Of a stretch of DNA of 64,000 nucleotides, positions 42,801 through 51,448 are shown piece after piece. The notes under the pieces are model-generated. The model was not told the origin of the DNA. It saw nothing but the letters and a program-made list of their open reading frames with translations, and did not search any database. The DNA is from Candidatus Pristimantibacillus lignocellulolyticus (GTDB taxonomy: Bacteria; Bacillota; Bacilli; Paenibacillales; Paenibacillaceae). Position numbers and translations under genes: made by a program. Location: assembly GCA_023639215.1 (NCBI GenBank), contig CP097899.1, positions 4,150,001-4,214,000 on the forward strand. Reading direction: 5' to 3'. Within the stretch, counting starts at the first letter, position 1. Each line of letters starts with the position of its first letter.

Positions 42801-45447
42801 GATTAGGTATAAATCGTTCTGCAGTTAGATCTGGCTTACCATAGTAGCCGCGTGTGACTGCGCTACCGCCGATATACAATTCGCCAATGGAACCAGCAGG
42901 AACCGGTTGAAGATAAGCGTTAAGCACATACGCAGGTGCGTTCGGTATAGGACGACCAAGCGGAAGAATCGCTTGATGATCGTTCTCTTTTGCATCAACA
43001 GGAACTTCATAAGCTAGCACGGAAACCGTCGTTTCTGTAGGGCCATAATGATTCTGGATTCTGCAACTAGGATGAAGTCGTCGAATGTCTGCAATTGTTC
43101 CCCAATGTGAGGCTTCACCTGCTAGAATTAAACATTCGCGAGGTATGATAACGCTCGGATTAGATACGCCTAGAAGTAACTCCATATGACTTGGAACGAT
43201 CTTCATGACGTCAATCGGATACAACTCGCAATATGCCGCGAAAGCATCGGGATCAGCAGCACGTTCATACGGGATGACATGCAGTGTTCCTCCTGTTGCA
43301 AATGCTCCCCAAATCATTGGCGTTCCGAGGTCGGCAGCAAGCGTGCTGACGATGGCGAAACTCAACTCTTGTTTTAACTTCATACGCTCCATTATGCCAT
43401 CCAAATAATTGGCATAATTGCTATGCTCAACTGCTACGCCCTTTGGTTTGCCCGTTGATCCTGAGGTAAACAATACATACATTAGATCTTCCGGTTTCGA
43501 GACAACTTCTGGATTACTTGCATCTTCTCTAGCGATCGCATCCCAGTCCTTGTCGAGTGAAACGGTGCGTAACGATGAAGAATCCGTACTGTCGAATAGT
43601 GGCTGTTGATCAGTTATAGAGCTTTCGGTTACGATAACCGATACTTCAGCTTCCTGAGCAATCAATCTTAATCTTTCTACTGGTAACTTAGGATCAAGTG
43701 GAACATAAGCGCCACCTGCCTTTAAGATGCCGAGCAAGCCAACGATAATATCGACTGAGCGCTCCATATAAAGACCTACTGTTTGATTAGGTATAACCTT
43801 TATTCCTCGCAAATAATGTGCTAGACGATTCGCCCTTTCATTCAGTTCCAGATAAGTCAGACTAACCCCTTCAGAGCATACGGCTAATGTCATAGGTGTA
43901 AGGATTGCTTGTCGCTCAACATTGAGGTGCGGAAATTGGAACTCCGCCATAGAAGTCTCGACAACATTCCAATCGACGAGAGTTTTTCTTAATTGTTCGC
44001 TCGAAAGTGATGCAATTTCATATAAGGGTAATTTTGAATTGTTTAATATACGCTCTAAAATATTATTGTACTGGTCTGCCAATTGCTGAATGGTTGACTC
44101 GCGGAACAGGTCTACCCTGTACGTCAACGTAACATCCATACCTAATTTTTGATTCTCGAATACTGTCATCGTCAGATCCAGCATGCCTCCACGTTTGCCA
44201 TCGCCCACGAAAGGTACAATTTGGAGTTCAGGTAGATTAATCATAGACTGACCAATTCTCTCGAACAAAAACATCGTATCGAAGAAAAGTGAATGACCAA
44301 TTACACGTTCCGGATTCATCTCTTCGACAAGCCGGTCGAACGGCAAATCCTGATTATCGTTTGCTTCGAGCACTGTGTCTCGGACTTTTGCAATAAAGTC
44401 GCTAAAGGTACCACCCATGTCGATTTCGGAACGCAGCGCAACTGTGTTGGCAAAGAAACCAACTAGCTTCTCTATTTCCTGCTTACCTCGATTCGCCATA
44501 GGCGTCCCAATGACAATTTCTTGCTTGCCATTATAGCTCGCTAGAAGTACTTTATAAGCAGCTAGTAAAAGGACGAACGAGGTGCAACCGAGCTGTTTAC
44601 TCGTTTCACGGATACGCTGTGAGAATGAAGGATCGAGAGTCAAGCTGTAGAAACCGGCTTTGCGTTCACTTTGAATAGCGGGGCGCGGATAATCTGTTGG
44701 AAGATCAAGTGTTGCTGGTGCTGGTGTCAGTTTCTTCTTCCAGTAATCGAGCTGATCTTCGTATTCTGATCCTGTCATCCATTGCCTCTGCCAAACGGCA
44801 AAGTCCGGATATTGAATCGGTAGTTCTGGTAGAGACAATGGCTCATCTAGCGTGATAGAGCGATAGATCGTGGCAAGTTCTACGTCGAACACTTCGGCTG
44901 ACCATCCGTCATAGATTAAGTGATGTGTCATCCAGACTAGGATATGCATTTCCGAATCAAGACGGAAAAGCATCGCTTTCACAAGCGGACCATTCAGAAA
45001 ATCATAAGGTGCCGTTGATTCTTTGTCGATGAGCTCATAAACTTTATTTTCATCTTTCAACTCAATTATAGGTAGGTCGATTATCATCTGAGGACGAATC
45101 ATCTGCACGTAATCATCGTTCTCGTAAGCAATGACAGCACGCATAATTTCATGGCGCTTAATTATCTCGTTCAATGTTCTATGCAGAGCTGGAATGTTAA
45201 GTTCACCAATCAGTTTATAGCCGTTAGCAAAGTTATATCTCGATGTTCCAGGCATATACTCTTCGAAAAACATAATTCGCTGCTGTGGAAACGATAATGG
45301 GAACTTGTTCTCACCAGCTGGCCTTTGCTGTTTCGGAATAATAGCGGATTCTGCAGCAGCTTTTGCCTTCTGCTGCCTAGCCTTCATCGCAAGGAGAGCT
45401 CGGCGTTCAGGTGACAATTGTTCGAGTCGGTCAATTGTTTTAGTCAT
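39880..45447 (-). CDS. NRPS module fused to an exporter: C-A-PCP-TE-MFS (1855 aa)
   Basis: A docking-like N-terminus (LSPERRALLAMKA) is followed by a condensation domain (about 48-480; HHxxxDG at 175-181), an adenylation domain (about 500-1020; FTSGSTGKPKG at 660-670, Lys1015), a carrier domain (Ser1072 in LGGDSFKA), a thioesterase (about 1128-1370; nucleophile motif GHCLGG with Cys1202, Asp1320, His1350) and a 12-helix MFS exporter (about 1405-1830; VDRYDRRK loop). My reading of the A-domain code is DLPKIAHVSK, nearest in pattern to acidic amino acids (DLTKVGHIGK, Asp), but weak. The protein should condense its residue with the one from the A-PCP protein, release the product and export it. 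Its ATG overlaps the glycosyltransferase stop by eight bases. Confidence 0.93.
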   Translation of the reverse strand: MTKTIDRLEQLSPERRALLAMKARQQKAKAAAESAIIPKQQRPAGENKFPLSFPQQRIMFFEEYMPGTSRYNFANGYKLIGELNIPALHRTLNEIIKRHEIMRAVIAYENDDYVQMIRPQMIIDLPIIELKDENKVYELIDKESTAPYDFLNGPLVKAMLFRLDSEMHILVWMTHHLIYDGWSAEVFDVELATIYRSITLDEPLSLPELPIQYPDFAVWQRQWMTGSEYEDQLDYWKKKLTPAPATLDLPTDYPRPAIQSERKAGFYSLTLDPSFSQRIRETSKQLGCTSFVLLLAAYKVLLASYNGKQEIVIGTPMANRGKQEIEKLVGFFANTVALRSEIDMGGTFSDFIAKVRDTVLEANDNQDLPFDRLVEEMNPERVIGHSLFFDTMFLFERIGQSMINLPELQIVPFVGDGKRGGMLDLTMTVFENQKLGMDVTLTYRVDLFRESTIQQLADQYNNILERILNNSKLPLYEIASLSSEQLRKTLVDWNVVETSMAEFQFPHLNVERQAILTPMTLAVCSEGVSLTYLELNERANRLAHYLRGIKVIPNQTVGLYMERSVDIIVGLLGILKAGGAYVPLDPKLPVERLRLIAQEAEVSVIVTESSITDQQPLFDSTDSSSLRTVSLDKDWDAIAREDASNPEVVSKPEDLMYVLFTSGSTGKPKGVAVEHSNYANYLDGIMERMKLKQELSFAIVSTLAADLGTPMIWGAFATGGTLHVIPYERAADPDAFAAYCELYPIDVMKIVPSHMELLLGVSNPSVIIPRECLILAGEASHWGTIADIRRLHPSCRIQNHYGPTETTVSVLAYEVPVDAKENDHQAILPLGRPIPNAPAYVLNAYLQPVPAGSIGELYIGGSAVTRGYYGKPDLTAERFIPNPFSVRPGSRMYRTGDLVRHLPNGTIQFIGRMDQQVKIRGYRVETGEIEQVLLQFEGIRDAVVIIREDEPGDKRLIAYLVREHNLTHGSQEQDMLGTKIDVSAIRKHIKNILPDYMLPSAFVEIERLPLNENGKLDRTKLPAPSVENRAGDAGFIPPETKEEHQIAAVWGEILGLDKVGVTDEFFDLGGDSFKAIKVVRKMGNSFSVMDLFQYPTIRELAEHLSSGATRSDDLLIEFKKASNIGGKAITLVCVPYGGGSAITFQPMAKGLPPNYSLFAVELPGHDYSRDGQLLMSLEETSARIAEEIINKVKGEVYLYGHCLGGAMVLRTALLLQEANVEVSGVFMAGTFPGTRLPFRFTEWWHRLFPQEKWTSDKFARDMLRAFGGFDDEISPEEQKFVLRNLRHDVREAEDYYTALYALPEQPKLKAPVSCIVGGADRMTEFYEERYLEWQDFSDDVRLHIVEQAGHYFHKHQSDHVVKIISQQIRQWDDDNELEKKRFSLNNESQTTSVTEHVKIRKQLQKDVKPSIKTFLLVTLCLIISTIGTSLTGFALGIWVYERSGSISDYATISLYAILPTLLLLPLAGAVVDRYDRRKVMLVGQLLALCSCIFIATMFYMDALSLWAIYVAAGIGSIAGAFTMPAYQAATAQLVPKRYLGHANGLGQLVMSLNGIMAPALGGALVVLIGLQRIVIIDLVLLSLSIVILSLIRFPNLMFKKREEPMSREIIGGWKYIMQRKSLIAMVVFFIVVNFFMSLYNVLTTPFLLQFMTADKVGIVIAFEGAGLLIGSILMSVWGGFDRRADGMVGFVMLTGASIAIAGIYPSLVTAAIGLFGFGLALALINTHWLALIQTKVGLELQGRVLATNQVMAFSMRPLSFLLAGPLVASVFVPLASALPAGTKDTGLFGTGDGMGIGLLITSIGVILFIWGLLGMKYRQLRYMETILPDAVPDAVIIRNKDQLQQLADRQIGAGI

Positions 45448-46852
45448 AGAGCACCTCCGTCAAAGGCAATTGTTGATTGTTAAGTTGACGCTGTAAAAGC
45501 CTCTGCGCGAGCAAAGAACGCTTGTTGGAATTAAGTGCCTCATTGTTTACATCTAGACGATGATCCGCTAACGAGACTACGCTTTGTAAGAGCTGCTCCT
45601 GCTTTGCTGCCATATAATCTACACTCAATTGATCCGATTCAATGGCGTTGCTTCTCCTACCAATGACCGATTCAATAGCTGTACATGCCATTGTCATCGT
45701 ATCATGTTCTGCCAAGGCCTTAGCTAACTGACGACAGCGCTCCTTCACCGCATTTGTCTGGATGGTTTTTATAGTATTAGCGATCAATGTTGGTTCCCAC
45801 TGCATCGGCGGTAAATAATCGCCGATACCGAGTTGTTTAATCCGCCTTCCGTTATCTGGTCGATCCGTATCGGCTGCGAGCGCTAGCTGTGGTACCGCTG
45901 CAGTCATCGCTCCGGTAATTGTTCCAATCCCGCCATGGTGAATCACGCCGCTGACTAGTGGATAGACACTGGCAAGTGGCAGAATCTTGTACCAGCGAAT
46001 ATGATCTGGAAGCTCGCCTTGAATGAATTCTTCATGTCTTGTAACCAGAATCGTTCGCTGACCTGACAATTTGACACCTTCAATCGCAGCCTGGTAGAAG
46101 TTCGGTTTAATCATTTTGCCTGTCCCACCTGTAATCAAAAGCGGCTTCTCGCCTGACTGGATAAAATCTAGTAAATCGATTGGCAATGGCTCGTATTCGA
46201 TCTCATCTGCGAGTGGGAAACCTACTGTTTCCACCTTCAGCGCCCAATCTGGAGTTTCGACTGCTGCATCAAAACTCTCATGCCAGAAACCGATGTTTTT
46301 CTTCACAGCTCCCATCCACGATGTCCAATTCGATACCGGAGTAAGTCCTAGATCGTTCCGGAAAGTATTAATACTTGATATTCCGAAGTCCAGTCCAAGT
46401 TCCTCCCAGATATGCAGCTGCGTTACATAGCTTGGTGCCAGTATTGCGGAGACGATAGGTACTTGCATAATTTCAGACACGATCATTGCTACATAACCGT
46501 CACGATCCCTACAAATGAGTACGGAATCTTCTTCTTGGCAAAGCTCTGTTATGATGTCATACTCGTGTTGGAATTTTTCCTTTGTATAATACTTGCGTTG
46601 GTAATCTTCATAGAGTTCAGGCTTATTCAGCGGATCCTCGATCATGGAAAGATCTTTCATGATCTCTGTATATTCCTCTGGTTTATCGATCCCACGAAAT
46701 GCGATACCTGACTTCTCGGCAAGTTGTGAAAACACACCGTGTGTCACCAGAGTTGCCTTATGTCCGCGGCGACGAAGTGCAGAAGCCAACCGTAGGAACG
46801 GGAGTACATCTCCGTTCGTCATATGCGTGCTAAGAACGAAATTTGCCAACAA
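45440..46852 (-). CDS. GT1/UGT-family glycosyltransferase with NRPS-linker-like C-terminus (470 aa)
   Basis: A GT-B glycosyltransferase of the macrolide/vancomycin type: N-terminal acceptor domain (MTNGDVLPFLRLASALRRRG), then the donor domain with LLITGGTGKMIKP and the HHGGIGT motif (305-311) plus DTDRPDNGRRI for the sugar nucleotide. After the GT core, about residues 400-470 form an extra tail that ends with LNSNKRSLLAQRLLQRQL, much like the KRALLxxRL helix that precedes NRPS condensation domains. The gene lies between the two NRPS genes, so the likely acceptor is the NRPS product or a carrier-bound intermediate. TTG start with AAGGAGGGG upstream. Confidence 0.88.
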   Translation of the reverse strand: MLANFVLSTHMTNGDVLPFLRLASALRRRGHKATLVTHGVFSQLAEKSGIAFRGIDKPEEYTEIMKDLSMIEDPLNKPELYEDYQRKYYTKEKFQHEYDIITELCQEEDSVLICRDRDGYVAMIVSEIMQVPIVSAILAPSYVTQLHIWEELGLDFGISSINTFRNDLGLTPVSNWTSWMGAVKKNIGFWHESFDAAVETPDWALKVETVGFPLADEIEYEPLPIDLLDFIQSGEKPLLITGGTGKMIKPNFYQAAIEGVKLSGQRTILVTRHEEFIQGELPDHIRWYKILPLASVYPLVSGVIHHGGIGTITGAMTAAVPQLALAADTDRPDNGRRIKQLGIGDYLPPMQWEPTLIANTIKTIQTNAVKERCRQLAKALAEHDTMTMACTAIESVIGRRSNAIESDQLSVDYMAAKQEQLLQSVVSLADHRLDVNNEALNSNKRSLLAQRLLQRQLNNQQLPLTEVLYD

Positions 46853-46879
46853 CTTTCCCCTCCTTTCGTCTAATGATTG

Positions 46880-48745
46880 TCACTTCAGTAACGCCTCGAT
46901 TTCTGCTTCTGATAGATGTTCCATTTCGCTCAATAACGCTTCGAGTTCGGCATCGTCGGTGTCGGCAAGTAAATTCGTTTCTATGATCGCAGCAAGTGAG
47001 CGAATTGTCGTTCCTTGTGTAAGCATGTCTTTTAGAGATACTTTCACACCAAATAGATGTCCACAGCGGACAAGTATTTGAGTTGCTACGAGCGAATGAC
47101 CGCCCAAATCAATAAAATTGTCATCAAGTCCGATTTCATCAAAATTGAAAAATCCAGACCAGATCTGAGCAAGCTCTTTCTGAATGTAAGTCTGTGGTGG
47201 AACATATTCTTGACTGATCATGAGGCGTGACACAGTTGGACTCGGTAATAGTTTCCGGTCTGTCTTGCCACTTGGGGTTAGTGGGAATGTCTCCATCTCA
47301 ATAAAATAAGAAGGAATCATATAGTCGGGTAAATGCTTCTGTAGATAATTTCTTAACTCGCTAATAGATGGAGAATATACAGGGTTAGGGATGAAATAAG
47401 TTGTGATGCGCTGGTCTCCGGGTTGATCTTCACGAACGACAGTTACGACTTGATTGACGCCTGGATGTTGTTCAAGTACATTGCTAATCTCACCTAACTC
47501 GATACGGAAGCCCCGTACCTTTACTTGATCATCGTTTCGACCTAAACATTCAAGATTCCCGTCACTGAGCCAGCGTCCAAGATCTCCGGTATGGTACATA
47601 CGTGATCCCGGTTCTTTGCTATACAGATCGGGTACGAATCGCTCGGCAGTCAGATCCGGTCTGCCGTGATAGCCACGTGCAAGTCCGATACCACTGATAA
47701 AGAGTTCTCCGATTTCACCTTGACTGACCTGTTCATATCGGTCGTTTAGGACGTACACTTCGTCATCAGAAATAGCCTTACCAATCGGAATTATAGATCG
47801 TTCAAGGTTACGGTCGCTAGTCCAACTCGTTACAAATACCGCTGCCTCTGTTGGGCCATACAGATTGTGGAGTTGTCCAGACATTGTGCTGCAGAAGCGT
47901 TCGTTCAGCGCTGCAGATAAAGGCTCCCCACATAAGAAAACATGCTTCAGAAGAGGGAGATCTTCGGATAGGTCTGAGCTTAAAAAGGTCTGGAGCATCG
48001 TTGGCACGAACTGTACAAATGTAATTGACTCACGTTTCATAACATCCCACAAATATGAGGTATCAAGATGCCCTTGGGGCTTAGCCATAATGAGACTTGC
48101 ACCACACATATGAGGCCAGAAAAATTCCCATACCGAAACGTCAAAACTATAAGGAGATTTCTGAAGAAGTCTATCGTTTTGCGTCATTAGGAAGGTAGAT
48201 TGTAGCCAGAGAACTCTGTTACGTATGGCAGCATGTGTATTCATTGCGCCTTTAGGTTTGCCGGTTGATCCTGAGGTATAGAACATGTAAGCTAGATTGT
48301 TTTCATCTAAAGTGATATTAAGATTTCCTTGCTCTTCTCGATATCCTTCCGATGATTCTACTTCATCTAAAATCAGTACATCGGCGTCAAACTCATCCAG
48401 TAGTTCTGAAAATTGACGCTGCGTAATTACAAGTCTTACGTCGCTATCATTAATCATATAAGCAAGTCGATCCTTCGGATAATCCGGATCTAACGGTACG
48501 TACGCACCCCCTGCCTTCAATACAGCGTAAAGTGCAACAACCATTTCAATCGAACGCTCCATAGATATTCCTACTAGAATGTCTGGTCCGACACGAAGCG
48601 ACCTTAACCGATACGCTAGTAAATTTGCGCGACGGTTCAACTCGTCGTAAGTTACGGACTTCCCCTCGAATCTAACGGCTTCTTCATTGGGTGTACGTTC
48701 TGTTTGTTGCTCAAACAACTGGTGAATCAAATTTTTCACCTGCAT
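46880..48745 (-). CDS. NRPS loading protein, A-PCP (621 aa)
   Basis: First gene of the operon. Adenylation domain (about 8-500): YTSGSTGKPKGAMNTHAAI (A3), FDVSVWE (A4), YGPTEAA (A5), YHTGDLGRW (A7), Lys494 in PSGKTDRKL (A10). A carrier domain follows with Ser551 (LGGHSLVATQ). There is no condensation domain, so this is the starter module. The code reads DVWQFCLVFK; its DVW..xL pattern resembles Ser (DVWHFSLVDK) but three positions differ, so the substrate is uncertain. The C-terminal LLSEMEHLSEAEIEALL is the linker that usually precedes the next condensation domain. AAGGAGTGAT precedes the ATG. Confidence 0.93.
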   Translation of the reverse strand: MQVKNLIHQLFEQQTERTPNEEAVRFEGKSVTYDELNRRANLLAYRLRSLRVGPDILVGISMERSIEMVVALYAVLKAGGAYVPLDPDYPKDRLAYMINDSDVRLVITQRQFSELLDEFDADVLILDEVESSEGYREEQGNLNITLDENNLAYMFYTSGSTGKPKGAMNTHAAIRNRVLWLQSTFLMTQNDRLLQKSPYSFDVSVWEFFWPHMCGASLIMAKPQGHLDTSYLWDVMKRESITFVQFVPTMLQTFLSSDLSEDLPLLKHVFLCGEPLSAALNERFCSTMSGQLHNLYGPTEAAVFVTSWTSDRNLERSIIPIGKAISDDEVYVLNDRYEQVSQGEIGELFISGIGLARGYHGRPDLTAERFVPDLYSKEPGSRMYHTGDLGRWLSDGNLECLGRNDDQVKVRGFRIELGEISNVLEQHPGVNQVVTVVREDQPGDQRITTYFIPNPVYSPSISELRNYLQKHLPDYMIPSYFIEMETFPLTPSGKTDRKLLPSPTVSRLMISQEYVPPQTYIQKELAQIWSGFFNFDEIGLDDNFIDLGGHSLVATQILVRCGHLFGVKVSLKDMLTQGTTIRSLAAIIETNLLADTDDAELEALLSEMEHLSEAEIEALLK

Positions 48746-48803
48746 TCAATCACTCCTTTTCTTGTGTAGTAAATAGTAGAAATTACATATATTGTATAAA
48801 TCA

Positions 48804-48831
48804 AGCTGCATCATCATTATAGTGAGCAGCT
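48804..48831. promoter_or_regulatory. Inverted repeat around the NRPS -10 box (candidate operator)
   Basis: AGCTGC (48804-48809) and GCAGCT (48826-48831) with a 16-base spacer enclosing the -10 box. No regulator gene lies in the operon. Confidence 0.4.
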
Positions 48832-48845
48832 AATCAAAGTGTCAA
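48816..48845 (-). promoter_or_regulatory. Sigma-A promoter of the NRPS operon
   Basis: TTGACA (48845-48840), 18-base spacer, TATAAT (48821-48816): perfect consensus hexamers, about 70 bases before the loading-protein ATG. Confidence 0.8.
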
Positions 48846-48904
48846 TATTTATGTTAAATTGAAAAAAAAGTATTCAATGAGTCCAACAAAAAAGATTCTT
48901 CTCG

Positions 48905-49072
48905 TTACCAAGTACATAAAAAGTAGCCGCATACTTTCATAATGTTGTTTCTAGTGATATCTAATTCTTCTTTTATCGGTTTTATCTGTTCTGCTGAATT
49001 ACATCCAGACAAAATAACAAAATCTATAACAAGTTAAGACGATAAAAACGTTTTTATTAAATCTTTTCTCAT
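48905..49072 (-). pseudogene. Short lipoprotein-like remnant with an in-frame TAA
   Basis: From ATG 49072 (GTGAGGAAC just upstream) the minus strand reads MRKDLIKTFLSS, a stop, then LVIDFVILSGCNSAEQIKPI and on to a stop at 48905. Across the stop codon it has the charge, hydrophobic core and LSGC lipobox of a lipoprotein signal peptide. Only 56 codons remain. It looks like a decayed lipoprotein gene. The rest of the 48746-49377 gap holds the NRPS promoter and, beyond 49072, no feature I can support. Confidence 0.45.
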
Positions 49073-49377
49073 AAGTGTTCCTCACTTTATTAAGTTTAGA
49101 TTTTTTAAACTATTCGGTAAATTGCATGAATATCCTTCACGAGATGACATTTCACTATCCATGGCATCTATCAACTAGTGATATCTATCAATACTTGATA
49201 TTAGTTGAAAATGATAGAAATAGGTATTCCGCTTAGCTCATGCAAGGATGCATGTACATACAATACAAATGAATAGATAAGTCGCATAAAGATGGAGGAT
49301 GAGAACGATGAGCTATGTTTAATAGAAAGATTAATAAATAGAGAGAGAAAAAATCTATGCGAATAGAGGTTAAGTTA

Positions 49378-50727
49378 ATGCACAATGTTATGATTGCCCT
49401 CACCATTATTACCTTTTTGTGTACCATCTCTTTCATATTCTGGCGTCCCAATGTAAACGAGGCTATACCAGCAACTATTGGTGCATTTTTCATTTTTCTT
49501 ATCGGCAGTGTCACATTAACTGATCTAGGTGTAATAACCGAAACAATTGGCGGTGCTGCAGTCACCATAATAGCAACAATCGTCATGGCCATCGTATTAG
49601 AAAGTTTTGGATTCTTTCATTGGAGTGCAAACAAGTTGTTAGAACTAGCAAAGGGTTCAGGTATTCGATTGTTCTGGTTAACCAACCTTCTTTGTTTTTT
49701 AATGACCCTCTTCGTTAACAATGATGGTAGCATATTAATTACCACACCGATTCTAATGATGTTGCTTCATAATATCGGACTAAAAAATCATCAGAAAATC
49801 CCATATTTATTGTCAGGAGCATTGATAGCGACGGCTTCAAGTGCACCAATCGGAGTTAGTAATATTGTCAATTTGATTGCTTTGAAAATTGTTCACATGG
49901 ATCTTTACATGCACACAGCTATGATGTTCGTGCCTGCTACTTTAGGTCTTCTCCTCCTTGCTCTCTTGTTATTTGCTTACTTTTACCGTGTCCTTCCTCG
50001 AAAGTTACCTGAAGCAAAAAGATTCTCACCTCATGCTTCCGAAAAAGGATATCATCCATTAAAAGAAGTCAAACCGCTTATTCCGCATGAAAAACAAACC
50101 AAGTTTATGATTTATATATTAATTTTTGTTTTTATAGTTCGGGTGAGTCTCTTCGTAGCTTCCTACATCCACTTTCCGGTCCCTTTAATGGCAGTAATCG
50201 GTTCTATCTTCTTGCTAACTTGGCGTTGGATTTACTTGAAAATCCCTCCAACCGATATGTTGAAGAAGACCCCTTGGTATATTCTTGTGTTTGCTTTTAG
50301 TATGTATGTCATTATTTATGGTTTGCATAATATTGGCTTAACCCAAATGCTCATAAGCTTTTTTCAACCGATAATATCGGGTGATTTACTTCAAGCGAGT
50401 GTCATGATGGGGATACTCGTGTCGATTCTTTCAAATTTATTCAATAACCATCCTGCTTTAATGGTTGGAACACTTACCTTAACGAATATGAATCTCGAGC
50501 CCCTTACACTAAAAATATCATATCTAGCAAGTGTCATTGGTAGTGATATTGGTTCACTCCTTTTACCAATTGGAACTCTTGCAACGTTGATGTGGATGCA
50601 TATTGTTAAGAAAGGTAAAGTGAAAATAAGTTGGGGCGATTATTTGAAAGTGACTTCCGTCGTCATTCCAATCACGGTGGTTATCACTTTGGTTATTTTG
50701 TATTACTGGGTATCATGGTTATTTTAG
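49378..50727 (+). CDS. ArsB/NhaD-like (ion transporter superfamily) membrane transporter (449 aa)
   Basis: About 11-12 membrane helices with the arsenite-pump/CitMHS layout: TIVMAIVLESFGFF, then TLFVNNDGSILITTPILMML (the conserved FVNNDG loop of ArsB) and GVSNIVNLIAL; a second half repeats SNLFNNHPALMVG. It may export arsenite/antimonite or exchange another anion. No arsR or arsC is adjacent, so arsenic specificity is not shown. AGAGGT lies seven bases before ATG 49378; a start at 49357 has only a weak site. It is followed by a DUF2642-type gene 30 bases later. Confidence 0.82.
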   Translation: MHNVMIALTIITFLCTISFIFWRPNVNEAIPATIGAFFIFLIGSVTLTDLGVITETIGGAAVTIIATIVMAIVLESFGFFHWSANKLLELAKGSGIRLFWLTNLLCFLMTLFVNNDGSILITTPILMMLLHNIGLKNHQKIPYLLSGALIATASSAPIGVSNIVNLIALKIVHMDLYMHTAMMFVPATLGLLLLALLLFAYFYRVLPRKLPEAKRFSPHASEKGYHPLKEVKPLIPHEKQTKFMIYILIFVFIVRVSLFVASYIHFPVPLMAVIGSIFLLTWRWIYLKIPPTDMLKKTPWYILVFAFSMYVIIYGLHNIGLTQMLISFFQPIISGDLLQASVMMGILVSILSNLFNNHPALMVGTLTLTNMNLEPLTLKISYLASVIGSDIGSLLLPIGTLATLMWMHIVKKGKVKISWGDYLKVTSVVIPITVVITLVILYYWVSWLF

Positions 50728-50757
50728 TAACTTCATTCAAATTAGGAGGTTTTAAAT

Positions 50758-51414
50758 ATGAATGATCTTTACCCATTCATCAATAAAAAAGTTGAAATAG
50801 AGATCTCTGGCAATAACATTTATATAGGAACATTAATTGACGTTGGGACTGATCTAGTTGTACTCTTCTCAGAAAATCGTTTTTATTATATACCATTGGT
50901 TCATGTACAAAACTTAAAAATGGCATTATCCAATAATGAGGAAGATAATCCCCCCGAAGTTCCTATTGATTATCAAACAGAAAACCTCTCTTTCCGAAAA
51001 ATACTTCAAAACGCTAAAGGTAGTTTTGTAGAAATTTATATTACAGGGAATAAATCTATTCATGGCTATTTAACTAGTATTATGAATGATTACTTCGTTT
51101 TCTACTCTCCTGTCTACAAAGCGATGTTTGTTTCAATGAATCATTTGAAATGGTTAATCCCTTATAGCAATGATGTCACGCCGTATTCTCTTAATAATCA
51201 TACGTTACCAATTATAAACCTCACTTTATCTCGATCATTCGCGGAGCAGTGTAAAAAACTTGAAGGCAGCTTAGTTGTTTTTGATTTGGGTGATAAGCCG
51301 AATAAAATTGGCTTACTACAAAAGGGGAGCGGTCAAATGATAGAACTGATTTTGGCTGATGGAACCAAGCAATGTTGGAATATCCATCATTTAAAAACAG
51401 TCTATAAAGCATGA
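50758..51414 (+). CDS. DUF2642-like small-domain protein (218 aa)
   Basis: Two or three copies of a short beta domain: KKVEIEISGNNIYIGTLIDV with VVLFSENRFYYIPLVHVQNL, then GSFVEIYITGNKSIHGYLTS with YFVFYSPVYKAMFVSMNHLK, and a weaker third. This LSm-like repeat is that of DUF2642 proteins, some of them linked to spore coats in Bacillota. AGGAGG precedes the ATG. It is probably in an operon with the ArsB-like gene; the connection is unexplained. Confidence 0.7.
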   Translation: MNDLYPFINKKVEIEISGNNIYIGTLIDVGTDLVVLFSENRFYYIPLVHVQNLKMALSNNEEDNPPEVPIDYQTENLSFRKILQNAKGSFVEIYITGNKSIHGYLTSIMNDYFVFYSPVYKAMFVSMNHLKWLIPYSNDVTPYSLNNHTLPIINLTLSRSFAEQCKKLEGSLVVFDLGDKPNKIGLLQKGSGQMIELILADGTKQCWNIHHLKTVYKA

Positions 51415-51448
51415 TGCAATATACTACCAATAGAGAAACATAAAAAAA

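Noticed and set aside
45440..45447. Programmed frameshift joining the glycosyltransferase to the NRPS
   Set aside because: The overlap is a normal stop/start overlap with GGAGGTG before the NRPS ATG and no slippery sequence.
49233..49592. 119-aa minus-strand frame
   Set aside because: It lies antisense to the ArsB-like gene and its upstream region, has no family features and mirrors the codon pattern of the real gene.
49378..50727. Arsenic resistance operon
   Set aside because: Only the ArsB-like fold is present; there is no arsR, arsC or arsA beside it, so arsenic specificity is not supported.
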